A DNA stretch of 64,000 nt from Xiphydria camelus (lineage: Eukaryota; Arthropoda; Insecta; Hymenoptera; Xiphydriidae): positions 2,616,501 to 2,680,500 of the forward strand of contig OY783200.1 of the NCBI GenBank assembly GCA_963678675.1, in the 5' to 3' direction. Shown here one piece after another: positions 45,902-57,084 of the stretch; positions within the stretch are counted from its first letter, which is position 1, and each line of letters opens with the position of its first letter. A program made the position numbers and the translations under genes. The notes beneath the pieces were generated by a model. The model worked only from the letters and a program-made list of their open reading frames with translations, searched no databases and had not been told where the DNA came from.

Positions 45902-48900
45902 ATGGCGAATCGGACGGTGAAGGACGCGAAGTCGATACGCGGCACGAATCCTCAGTATTTAGTGGAGAAGATCATTCGATCTCGCGTGTACGACTCGAAA
46001 TACTGGAAGGAGGAATGCTTCGCGTTAACCGCGGAGTTGCTCGTCGACAAGGCGATGGAATTGCGGTGAGCTAACCTCGAATATCTTCGCGACCAAATGT
46101 ACCTTTCACAATTTGTAATTCGTACAATTCGGCGTGTCGCTCGACGCTTATTTTCTTATTAGACACTGAAAGTAAGCGTCGAGCGTCATCATAAATTTGT
46201 ATCTCAATTTCGATTCCCCGCTTCGCCGGAGAAGTCTGAAAATTCGCTAAAAATCGTTGATTTTGCAACGAGAAGTGGATTTTCTCCGGGAATGTCGAGC
46301 TTTTTTTTTACATAACGTCGTTGAAGATGCAATAGCTCGTAACCCACAGTTGCCAAAACGAGATTTGGACGTCATAAGACTTGCGGTATATTTGTTTACG
46401 CGTATATGCAAAATCTCAGTTTTATAATAAATCCGGTATTTTAAAAATAATAAGCCTCGTATCCCACACACATAAATGCAATACCACCTAAGCCACGAAT
46501 TTATTCCACTGCTGTGGGTTACAAGTTATTGCATCTTCAAAAACGATAAATTTCGTGCTTTCGTCTTGTTGCAGATTCGTCGGCGGAGTTTTTGGGGGCA
46601 ACGTGAAGCCGACGCCGTTTCTTTGCCTCATCCTGAAGATGTTGCAAATTCAGCCGGAAAAAGACATAATCGTCGAGTTCATAAAGAACGAGGAGTTCAA
46701 ATACGTCCGCGCACTGGGCGCACTGTACATGAGACTGACGGGCACGTCACTGGATTGCTACAAATATCTCGAGCCGCTCTTTAACGACAATAGAAAGCTG
46801 CGAAGGCAGAATCGGCAGGGACAATTCGAAGTGATTCACGTCGACGAATTCATAGACGAACTCCTCCGCGAGGAGCGGAGTTGTGATGTTATATTGCCGA
46901 GGATACAAAAACGTCACGTCCTGGAAGAAAACAATGAATTGGGTGAATATGAGATTGGTTTCTTTATCATTATAATTTATTTTGAATCTAGCCTATATAA
47001 CATTTAATTCTTTGAACATTTATTCATTTAATGATATACTACTTATTATTAATTGAAGCTATGTATGACCTTTCAATTCTTTGGTGACTTATTTATGTGA
47101 TTATTTACTGTATATATTTGAAACTGAACCTATGAAATATTTTATTCTTCAAATAGCTATTTTTTAACCCTTTTAGTGCCGGACGACGATATATCGTCGT
47201 TCGCTCAGGACCGATATTGGTTTTTTTATTAAAAATGATTGAAAATGTAATACTTATACTTCATACTACGTGACTTACATAAAACTATTATCAAACGATG
47301 ATTATTGTTATGAGCAAATATTGTGTGTAGAAGAGAAACTTGTTTATGTTTTTCATCGTGTTTAATATTTATGTTATTCGTATGATTTTCAATATATATT
47401 GAAATACAATTGACACTACATTGTTCTCTCTTTTTTCTGTAATACACTGCATTTTGAATTTTTCAAATATCATTCTTAGTTTGGTTTTTATGAGCTTTTT
47501 ACTAACCTCAGTAAATTCGTCAAATTCCTCCAGTTATCTTCGCATAAACACTCGGTTTTCGCTCGGCACTAAAAGGGTTATTTATATGTATACATACATT
47601 CGCTATGTATTTTTTAACTGAAACTGTATGAACATTGATTCTTTGAACACCTCTTTATTTCATTATATATTTACTATTTATTTTGAAACTATATATAATG
47701 GTATAAATATTTTACTCTGATTCTTTTTTCCTTATTCGATTATTTACTATGTATTTTGAAATAAGTTTATGAAACATTTTATTATTGAAATATTTATGCA
47801 TTTGATTACATGTATACATATATTTATTATTTATATTAAAGGTATAAGATCATTCGATTTTTCAAATATCTGTTTATTTTATTATATATTTACAATTTAT
47901 TTTTAAGTGACACTACGAACATTCAACTTTTATAACACATTCGTTTTATTATTTACTATTTTTTTTTGAAGGAATTATGTACCTATGAATATTCAATTCT
48001 TTGAAGACCTATTTATTTGATTCTTGCTATTTATTTTAGAAAGAAAATTGCAAAGCATTTGATTTCGTAAATACCTACTTATTTGATTATATGTATACAT
48101 GTATTCACTATTATTTATTTTCAACTGAAACTGTATGAACACTCGATTTATTGACCTGTTTATTTATGTGTTTACTATTCATTTTAAACTGAAACTATGA
48201 ATGCTCATTTATTTGAAAATTTATTTCTTTACTTTGTATTTATTTATTTATTTTCAATTAAGACTACAGGAATATTTAATTCTTAGAACACCTATTTGTA
48301 AATAGGTACCTATAATTGCTGTGTCTTTAAACTAAAACTATGAAAATTCAATTTTTTGAACATATATAATATCTATTTTAAAGTAAAAGTATCAATATTA
48401 AATTCTTTGAACACTTATTCCTTTGATAATTTATTACTGATTTTATATTGAAGCTATGAACATTATATTCTTTGAGCGCCTATTTATTTGTTTATTTATT
48501 TATTTTAAAGTTAAATTTTAATATTTTTAATTGAAATTATGGTTATCCGTAGGCATGCTTTACTAATCGAAATTAATAATGTGGAGGTGGTTTCATTTCT
48601 CTGCAATTTTTCTCCCATAACCGAATTATTTCCTTTGTTTACATTTTAATATATGTAATGAGATCATAAATATCATGGTATTTTTTTTGAAGGTGCCTTA
48701 ACGAATTTACAGTTCTTTAAATCAGCGAGAAAAAGTATAAAGAATGGGTTCATTGATTCCAGAGATTTCAATTGTTTCGAAAATTCCAAGGGGCACACTA
48801 AAAGATTTTGCCAGAATTCGGAATTTTTGGTATCCATCATTTGACTCTTCCTTTTGACTCTCAAAGAATACCAAGATATCGATGATTTTCTGTGAGACGG

Positions 48901-50988
48901 GAATTATATCTTTTGCATAAATTTGTCCACATCTTATGCACAAGAAATTATTATATTTCCTTGGAGATATCATTTATGGATCAGTACTTTCTGGAATCAG
49001 CATAAAAGTACATCGAATATTGTCGAGCGATCGATTCTATGAACTTTTCGTGCTGATTACGAAAATCGCACTTATTGAATCCGTATCTCGAAGGAGATTA
49101 TAAGTAATAGTGATTTCCTGTATACATAAATGTGTTTTCCCATAATATTGCCATTATTTCGTTCTCCCTTCGTATTTGTCTTTTATCTCCTTCATTTTCA
49201 TAGAATCTTTACGTACAAACTTCGCTAGAGACTATGTTTCACTATACGTTGAAATGATTGCATTTTCTTTTTATCATTGCACGCCGCACGAAAAAACTTC
49301 CATACAATTTATGCAAACTTTTACTTTCCTTATCACTCAAGATTTTTCTAAACGCAATTAACATTCGCTTTCAATTCTCCAAAACTGTATGCTTATAACT
49401 TGCACATCTGACTTCCCAAATAACCGATTTTAACATTTCATAACTGCATCAAAATGTACCACTAATTGTGAAATTAAATGTTGAGTCATAATCCTGGAAA
49501 AATATACCAAGGAACTGAAAAAGAAATCATTTTTATGGAAGTATTCTTACAGATTTATATATACAGGATCCTTTTGAGAATATTATTACAATGATATAAT
49601 TAAATATTTTAACGACGTGTATGCGTGCTTATTTATTCACCGTAGCAATGAAATGGTGGATGACAATTGAGTTGAGTTTTTACAGAAAAATTATTTTGTG
49701 GTCATAGATGGCCCGCTAAAATGTTTAATTGTACCAGAAAAATAATTTTCACAGGCAGATCAATCAAAAGAATCACTCAAATGATTTTATGTATTCGATA
49801 GGAAGACCACATATTGGTGACTGACGATATATAAAATGCTGAAACTTACAACTCAGTCATATAACATTGAAAGATCAGTTTCTTGTAAAACTGCACGCAA
49901 ATTTTGGCACAAGATGCCCGAAAAATTCATTTAAGAATTCAGAATTGCTGTGCATGGACGATGATCAGAAACTGTTGTGTTGTTTTTGTTGAAATATTCG
50001 TAACAAACTAATCCGGGGAAAATGGTAGATTTAGGTGACTCACTCTCTTAACAAAACTCGACGAACAAAAACCGAACCGAGCTTGTTTATCCTCGCATTC
50101 CTAATTAATTATTTTTAATACCACTTACCACTTCTTCATCCTGTCAATGCTTGTCGCCTTTGTAACGTTATTCATCATTTTACTCCCTTATAACATTCTA
50201 AACAATTCATTAATTTTAACATTCCAAATTTCAATTTTTTTCAATTCTAATCTACTAACTTAACAAACCATATTAACAACTTTTGTTTCATTAGTTTCGA
50301 GAAAAATTCTGTTAATGTTTCTCGAAAAATTAAGCTAAGATAATCACTTCATCACTTTCATTTATGATCCACTAATTTGGCAAACTACATTCGTAGCTTC
50401 TTGTTTATTTATTTCGAGCAAACACTTCAGCTAAAGTATAGAAATATATTTAAGAAATCGCTTAATCGAAATACATAGCTTTATAAAAACTGAAAAGAAA
50501 TACTTTTTCCGCGGGGCGATCGCGAGAAGTCGCCCCGCTCGGAATGCGAGGTTTAAACATTCTCCCTTACAGAGGCCAAAATATCCGCCTTGGAAGACGA
50601 CATGGACGAGGGGATCGAGTCTTCCGAGGACGAGGAATTGCCCCCGATTAAAGAGGAGAGCCGCAAAAGACCCGACGATTACGAGAGGGAGCGGGATCGT
50701 CACAGGGATCGCGACAAGAGGCATTCACGCGTTGAAAAGAAACCCGACCGGGAGAAGCAAAGATCGAGGAGCAGGGAGAGGGACAGAGAGCGCGATCGTG
50801 ACAGGAGGGATCGAAAGCGCAGCAAATCGCCGAAAGTGCTCTCCTCGTCTTACAAAGATCGCGAAAAGGACAGAGACAAGGACCGTTACCGACGGGACGA
50901 TCGGGACAGGGAAAGAGAGCGCGAGAGGGAGAGGGAACGGGAGAGGGATCGGGATCGAAGAAGAGATCGTGATAGGGCTAGGTACTAG
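45902..50988 (+). CDS. Prp38: Pre-mRNA-splicing factor Prp38 (PRPF38A), 3 exons, 315 aa
   Basis: Prp38 is a component of the spliceosomal B complex needed for activation before U4 release. Exons are 45902-46065 (donor GCG|GTGAGC), 46575-46942 (acceptor TTGTTGCAG) and 50573-50988 (acceptor CCTTACAG), with agreeing phases. The product begins MANRTVKDAKSIRGTNPQYL. It contains the family core including ELLVDKAMELRFVGGVFGG, KPTPFLCLILKMLQIQPEKD and YVRALGALYMRLTG, which together fill roughly residues 1-175. From about 190 on it has an acidic stretch (EGIESSEDEE), then a long RE/RD/RS tail typical of metazoan PRPF38A. Length matches the human protein (about 312 aa). Intron 2 is 3.6 kb and repeat-rich. 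A poly(A) signal lies at 51101-51106. Confidence 0.95.
46135..46188. repeat. Hairpin in Prp38 intron 1
   Basis: Arms 46135-46155 and 46168-46188 (core GCTCGACGCTTA) pair with two mismatches in 21 nt around a 12-nt loop. The GACGCT sequence recalls the arms of the 1339-1613 element, but over too short a length to claim relationship. Confidence 0.5.
46321..46540. repeat. Inverted-repeat element in Prp38 intron 1
   Basis: The left arm TTGAAGATGCAATAGCTCGT continues into AACCCACAG (46321-46350). It is matched by the reverse complement at 46512-46540. The right arm ends only about 34 nt before the exon-2 acceptor, so the element lies right against the splice site. MITE-like. Confidence 0.65.
46990..48540. 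repeat. Degenerate ~80-100-bp satellite-like repeats in Prp38 intron 2
   Basis: Variants of the phrase TTCTTTGAACACCTATTTAT, then ATTTACTATTTATTTTGAA and ACTGAAACTATGAACATT, recur roughly every 80-100 bp. They span 46990-47165 and 47590-48530, perhaps 15 copies in all, each strongly diverged. The block is interrupted by the piggyBac-type MITE at 47168-47577, so the repeats predate that insertion. Confidence 0.65.
47168..47577. mobile_element. piggyBac-type MITE in Prp38 intron 2 (410 bp)
   Basis: The left end CCCTTTTAGTGCCG follows TTAA (47164-47167). The right end CGGCACTAAAAGGG is followed by TTAT (47578-47581), a TTAA target duplication with one change. The subterminal sequence has the palindrome CGACGATATATCGTCG. 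No transposase is encoded. Confidence 0.8.
48700..49140. repeat. Diverged copy of the palindromic family seen at 14786-16392
   Basis: Fragments such as TTGATTCCAGAGATTTCAAT, CCAAGATATCGATGATTTTC, GTCGAGCGATCGATTCTATG and GTGCTGATTACGAAAATCGC match units of the larger element. Boundaries are unclear. It lies within Prp38 intron 2. Confidence 0.55.
49141..50560 (+). other. Remainder of Prp38 intron 2
   Basis: AT-rich, with no recognisable repeat, RNA gene or coding exon. Confidence 0.5.
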
Positions 50989-51100
50989 ACTTAATTTTAA
51001 TTTTAGTTACGACGCAGGGGAGGAGAAAATGAGATTTTGTACGAAAACAGGTGTAAAAAAATGTTGTACCAAAAAGGAAAAGAAACAAAATGTTCTATTT

Positions 51101-51106
51101 AATAAA
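51101..51106 (+). terminator. Prp38 poly(A) signal
   Basis: AATAAA lies 113 nt after the Prp38 stop codon and is followed by T/GT-rich sequence (GTGTCGTCTTCATTTCC). This is a normal cleavage context. Confidence 0.65.
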
Positions 51107-52710
51107 CTCAGTGTCGTCTTCATTTCCACTTCTTTTTCATAAGTCGTTCCTCTCGCCACCGACTTTGGTGAGGCGGAGAGAGAGAACGAATTAGCTACGA
51201 GCATACGAATGTTACAATATTTAACGGTGTAATATTGCTACACAGTAGCTTACCCGTGTGTGTTATATGAGTTACGCATGGACTAATTTATTACATACAT
51301 GTGTGTATTTTCGGTGCCTCGCGATACGGATGCACAAAGTAACGGTATTTAAATTTGCGATTATCATGTACAGGAAGCTTGCGAAAAATGGCAACACTGC
51401 ATCGAGACGCTACTTTTGCAATGAGCTTTTACTATTTTTGTTTTTTAATTTCTGTTGTCTTTTATGTTGGAATTTTGTATTTATTGCACTCATTGGAGAT
51501 TCCATTTTTTTTTATTTTCAAATAAAATAAATAATAGAAATGACACATAAAATTAGAAGTAAATGCTTTATAATCGATTTTTTTTCAATAAAGCGTAATA
51601 GACACATTCGTCTTATTTTCTCTATTTAAACAGGAATATTTTATAAATAATATACAGAGTGCAGAGTGGCAGGTTTAAAGAGATAATTTCCATGGAAATT
51701 CCAGGAAACGGACAGCCATTGATTGCGCGCTTTCGATGCAGTGATACGCTTTTTTTTTCCAATGTACGCGCAATAAAAAACAAGTTCAGAATGTCATAGC
51801 CTAGCCGAGAGTGCAGAGTAGCCCTTCTTCTAGCACTCATCGCGTTTAATAACTATTTACATATTTGCACATCTCGTTTTCTCGCATCGTTCGCGCGAAT
51901 ATATTATACTTAAAAAAAACAACATCGTTTGCTATAAGTAGTGAGCAAAGAGTCTCCCTCCATTTTCGCTTGTCCGTACAAAAAGAGAATTGCCTCTGAG
52001 CAAATCCAATCGGAATGGATCTTCGAGAAAATGAAATATCGGGACATTCATAGCGTCTAAAATGCCGTACGTTTCACTGCGTACAGTAAAACCGCTCCGC
52101 AGTCCTATCGCTCTATTTTTTTTTTATTTGGATTTTATATTATAATAATAAGACCTCCCTTTTATATAAACCACCTTGAAAAAGATATTTTCCACCAACT
52201 ATATATAAACTTCCCTTTAAACTCCTATTTTTTTTTAATAAGCGATGCAAATAAAAGGGATGCAGCTCGTATGACTTAGAAATAAATCTATAAAATGGGT
52301 AAAGCTGGAAGGGAAAAAAATAGTTGACTCAAGTAGGCAGAAAATTTCAATAAATGGAATGTTTAATCATGAGAAGTATCTTCTATATTAATTTCAATTT
52401 ATATCAAGGGAGAAGTATTCATAAAAAGCGTTTCAGTTTACGCTGTCCGTCTTGAAATTTCACAATGAACAGCCAAACGGAAGCACGAGCGACAGAAATT
52501 CGGGCAGAGAGCGGAGAAACGAGGGACTGTCGGGAGGTTTTACCGTACGCACTTCACATTAGTAGAACTGAACACATTCGAATCCGCCACTTCTCCTTAA
52601 AACTTCGCTACGCTACTTTGCGAGAGTTCTCTTTGGAAAATCACTCAGCCACTGTAAATCTCGTCGGCGTTCGCGAATAATGATTTCTTTGAGAGTTACG
52701 ATCTATCGCG
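51107..52710. other. Convergent intergenic region between Prp38 and Mon1
   Basis: Both neighbouring genes end toward this interval, so it should hold their 3'UTRs. AT-rich, with a GC-richer stretch at 52460-52680 that has an unconvincing short frame. An AATAAA in Mon1 sense lies at 52123-52128. No other gene is seen. Confidence 0.45.
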
Positions 52711-55700
52711 TTAAAACGTCGGAGAGTTCAAAATAAATAATCTCTCTTCTTCCTTCTTGATCCACTTCAGGAGCTTGCTAACCGCGAGTATGGCGTCGGC
52801 CTTCGTCACCAGAGGCTCGAACGTCACGTACAATTCGAAGCCCGTGGTCACCTGCGAGAAAACCAATCGTTAGCTTTCTTTTTCTCTGATTGATTAATCC
52901 AAAATAGAGTTTTCGACACTGTTAAAAGGATTTGTAAATTGGCTATACATTTTTTTATAAAAAATACAAAAGTATACGCTATAATAAAATATATTATAGT
53001 GTATTTATCTTTTCTATTTATAAATGGAAATAATATCGATTAATGAATATTCAAAAATTTTTAACAGGAACAAATAATCATGAATTATAAATAATGATTT
53101 CATTAGTCATAAATTATAGATAATAAATCAATCATTTAATGAAAATAATATCGGTTAATGGTTATTCAATTATTTAATAGGAATAAATCATTAATTATAA
53201 ATTAATGATTTCATTAATAATAAATATGCTTTTGTCATACAAAAGTATTATAAAATTGAAAGCCAAGCGCAATAATGTGAATCATTATGAATTTTTTTGT
53301 GATTTTCGAAAATAGTTTTGAATTTACAGTTTTTGCTGGAAACGTATCAATTCTGGTACATTTCGAATGGTTTTGTGGTAAATTTAATTGTTTCAATCGC
53401 GTATAGTGATTTTAATGGATAAACTTATATGATAAAAACTTGATGAAAGTAACACGAAGTTTACTACAAAAACTTTTCACAGTGTAGAAGAGATCTGCTC
53501 ACTCACCCACGCGAGCATGCTCTCCTTATCCAGTTGCTGGAATATTAATTTCAACGGCCGACTGGGTGCGTGCAGTCTGTGATGCAGGCACTGATAAAGC
53601 CCCAGCAATCTGAAATCGACGCGAAATTCCTCTCGTGATGAACGAATCCCTGAAAACACCAGAAACGCGAAAATAAACAGCTTTCGTCTCAAATCACCGC
53701 TCGATCTCCTCGTCCGTCGTGTAAGGCGACTGGAAGCTGGGGCTCCAGAACTGCGCGGTGCTGCGGCACTTGTAGAGGACGTGACGCATTTCCGGCAGGC
53801 CGATCTCGGCCGTCGTGACCGACGCTTTGTTCATCGACTTGTTGATCTCCTCCAGACAATTCGTCCGGCGCAATTTCTCGACGATTTTCTGTCGAAGATG
53901 AATCGCGTTGTCAGTCCCCCTCCGCGAGAGAATCTTCGCGCATGTCTTCGGTTTCCTCGTACGCACCTGCTTCGCTTCCGACAGCGTGAAGAACACGTCT
54001 CTGTCGACCGTCAGGAGCAACAGACACGCCTGGCAGTCCTCGGCCAAGTAGGAGACGTGACCGTGCATAAATCCGTTGGCGTCGAATTTCGGCAGGCAAA
54101 TCGGCGTCCAACTCTCCGCCGTTTTGAACGACTCCGAGCTGTCCACCAGATTCTGTATCAGATGCAAGTCCGCCGGGTGTATGAAGTACTTCTTCATCCT
54201 GACCAGCGTCACCAACTGGTTGTTGGCCAGCAGTATCGCGAACACGAGGTTCTGAAAGCGCGCGGAAAACAGCGCGAGATCAGCCGGGGAAATTGTCTTC
54301 AATTTTCTCCTCCCGCGGTTTTTTCCCCCACCTTGATTTTACCGCAAGTCTGAACGATGGTCTGCGTGATGGAGTCCCTCGTCGAGGGCAACAGGGGCAG
54401 ACACTTGACGGCGCCTAAAAAGAACGCCGGCTCCCGGTCCATAAAATTCAACAAGTGATCTATCAGTCTTTCGCTGCCGGTCAGCAGTCTCCTCAAATCG
54501 AAGTTTCGCCTCTGATCGTAAACCCTCGTCAGCTGCGACTGCGTTAAGACGGAGAGGATTTGATTATATACATATCTGGAAAAGCACAGAAACTTTCAGT
54601 GTTCCTCCGTTCGAATCGAAGACAGTTTTGTCGCGGCTCGCGTGTCCCGTGTCAGGTGTCCTACGTACGTGAGTTGAAGTACGAGTTGAGGTACGCTCTC
54701 CAGGGTTTTGGAAACCGAGACCATGATCAGCGGTCCCTTCAGCACGAACACGAAATTCGTGTCGCCCGCGTGCACGGATCTGATCATGTCGTTGCTCGTT
54801 TGAACGAAGGACACCAGAGCCTGCATCACCCCCATTACGGTGACGAGTTTGTCTTCCGAACTGTGCCTCGAGTAGATGGGCTTTCCGGCTTGGCTCAGAA
54901 CGAAGATGTGCTTCCGCTGAGCGAGCCACGCTTTGTTTCGCAGGGGATCCGCGTCCAGGCTGGTTTGGCTGAATCTGTGGGTCGCTTCGTCCTGATAATG
55001 TTAGGGAAACGGTTGATAATTTGTTGGCGATCCTTCGTTTACCGGAAAAATTGTTTATATATAATCACATATGATTATATGTAAACTTTTTTTCCCTGGG
55101 AGTTTTCTTGTGGCGCGTTCTTTTGAAAGTATTTACATAATTCGGGACGATTTTTTTTGACTCTTCGTTTGTTCTTCGCGAGAATTTAAGAGTAAATAGT
55201 GATAGCTCCTGACGAAACCAGTTTATCTTTTAGTATTTTGTTAAAACGTCTTATCTTATCAAAGCAGCTTATTTGTACATTCTGTAATTTTCAGAAGAGC
55301 TTAGAGAAACATCGTTAAAGGGCTATAATAGCGTTTTAGAATCATTGTACAAATATGAAATCTATTTTTGAAAGCGAATCTCAATTCTGTGGTGCATTAT
55401 GAAAATTCCAAGCACAGATATAGCTCTTAAAACGAAGTAACGGATGATGAAATTCGTAATTTCAAAAATATATGGCCTTGAAACGTTGACCTTTCTATCT
55501 GAAAGATATGTCATCTCAATATTCTAAATGAATATTGCATTCTACCAACTGAAAAAAACCGATGATTACTTATTTGTATTTTCTGTAATTTTCAGGAGAG
55601 CTTAGAGAAACATCGTTAAAGGGCCATAATAGCGTTTTAGAGTCATTGTACAAATATGAAATCTATTTTTGAAAGCGAATCTCAATTCTGTGGTGCATTA

Positions 55701-57084
55701 TGAAAATTCCAAGCAACAGATATAGCTCTTAAAACGAAGTAACGGATGATAAAATTCGTAATTTCAAAAATATATGGCCCTGAAACGTTGACCTTTCTTC
55801 TAAAAGCTGTGTCATCTCAATATTCTAAATGAATATTGCATTCTACCAACTGAAAAAAACCGATGATTACAACAAAAAAAATTCCTTGCCAGTAGGAATA
55901 TCCATAAGGCGCCTCATAGATATCCTACAGACGTCTAATTTCTAAAAGGAGTCTGCAGGATATCTGTGGGACACGTTTAGATATTTCAACTACAATGGAA
56001 ACGAATACTGCATTCTACCAACTGAACTACCGATGATTATGTCACTGTAAATGAATATTACAGTGTACACAAATTGATATCCAGTTATAGCAGACCAAGT
56101 GTGATCTTATTAAGTTTCAGGAGAACTTTAAGCAAGTTCAATGTCGCGTAGGACTTGCCAACAGTGATTATTGCTGCACAAGTTGAAAACGATGTGTCAT
56201 CATAAAGGTTAGTATTACATGAACATGTTTATAAGGTGTAAGGTAATTAAAGATAATAATAATTTTTTATTTTCTTTAACATGTTCGATTTTGAGGAAAA
56301 TGAAATAAAAATGACTTAATTTTAGAGTAGATTCCCATATAGCAATGACCGTTATCAGCAGGTCTTGCACCTTTTTCAAATTTCTCTAAACTCTTCTAAA
56401 ACTTATAGAAAACATAGTTAGATGTATTACTTCATACTAGCTGGTAACGCCATCAAGATGAAGCAATTGTCCCAATCATTGACATTCCGAGTAAAGGACA
56501 TATCTTGATAACCGATTGATTAAAAGAAATTCTCTCCAAGGAAAAATCTTCGGTTTTATTTGTGCTTTCTATTAACGCATACAGTACAACTAAAATGCTT
56601 CAAACTAAGTTATTTTCAAGAATCAAAGCATCACTAATTTGCAGTACAATTCAACAGCTGTTCAAACATTGGAACAGTGTCAATGACTGGGACTCCTATC
56701 TTAAGCTATCATAGCGTAGACATCCACTGATAAATTGGTATCGTTAGGAGCCCGGATCGAATCTGAAATTGAAAGAAACTTTTACGTTGGAGTTGAAATC
56801 ATGCAACTCACCAATTCGCCATCATCAACCGCAGTTATATTTTTCGGGTCCGTCGGGTTGACGCCGGTGGGTGTCGCGGTGACCTCCTCGACGTCATCTT
56901 GAATTTCGGAGATCGTGCTCGTCGTACTCCCTTTCATTTGCCTGTCATCGATGCTGCTGCTCATTTCCTGCTCGTACTCCTCGAAGCTGTCCGTGGTGAC
57001 GAGCATCGTCTCCGCGGAAGCGCCGGGTTCGATGCCCGGTTCCTCGATCCCATCGTCGACACTGGAAGGCTCCTTCGCGGCCAT
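52711..57084 (-). CDS. Mon1: Vacuolar fusion protein Mon1 (7 exons, 519 aa)
   Basis: Mon1 with Ccz1 is the guanine-nucleotide exchange factor that loads Rab7 on late endosomes and autophagosomes. Exons (minus order) are 57084-56812, 54991-54669, 54575-54332, 54251-53967, 53888-53698, 53609-53507 and 52851-52711. All have GT/AG boundaries and consistent phases, totalling 1,560 nt. Exon 1 encodes an acidic, disordered N-terminus. Conserved blocks follow: WLAQRKHIFVLSQAGKPIYS and EDKLVTVMGVMQALVSFVQ (first longin domain), then NLVFAILLANNQLVTLVR, HPADLHLIQNLV and SWTPICLPKFDANGFMHGHV (second longin domain). RLLGLYQCLH and the C-terminal EEERLFIL (third longin-type domain) complete it. Length fits the family (human MON1A about 550 aa). 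Intron 1 (54992-56811) carries a tandem duplication. Confidence 0.94.
55268..55869. repeat. 301-bp tandem duplication in Mon1 intron 1
   Basis: Sequence starting CTTATTTGTA at 55268 is repeated from 55569 at about 95% identity. Shared pieces include GAGCTTAGAGAAACATCGTT, TCAATTCTGTGGTGCATTAT and ATATGGCCYTGAAACGTTGA. A fragment of a third copy (TGCATTCTACCAACTGAA, then ACCGATGATTA) is near 56007-56040. The high identity means a recent duplication. Confidence 0.88.
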
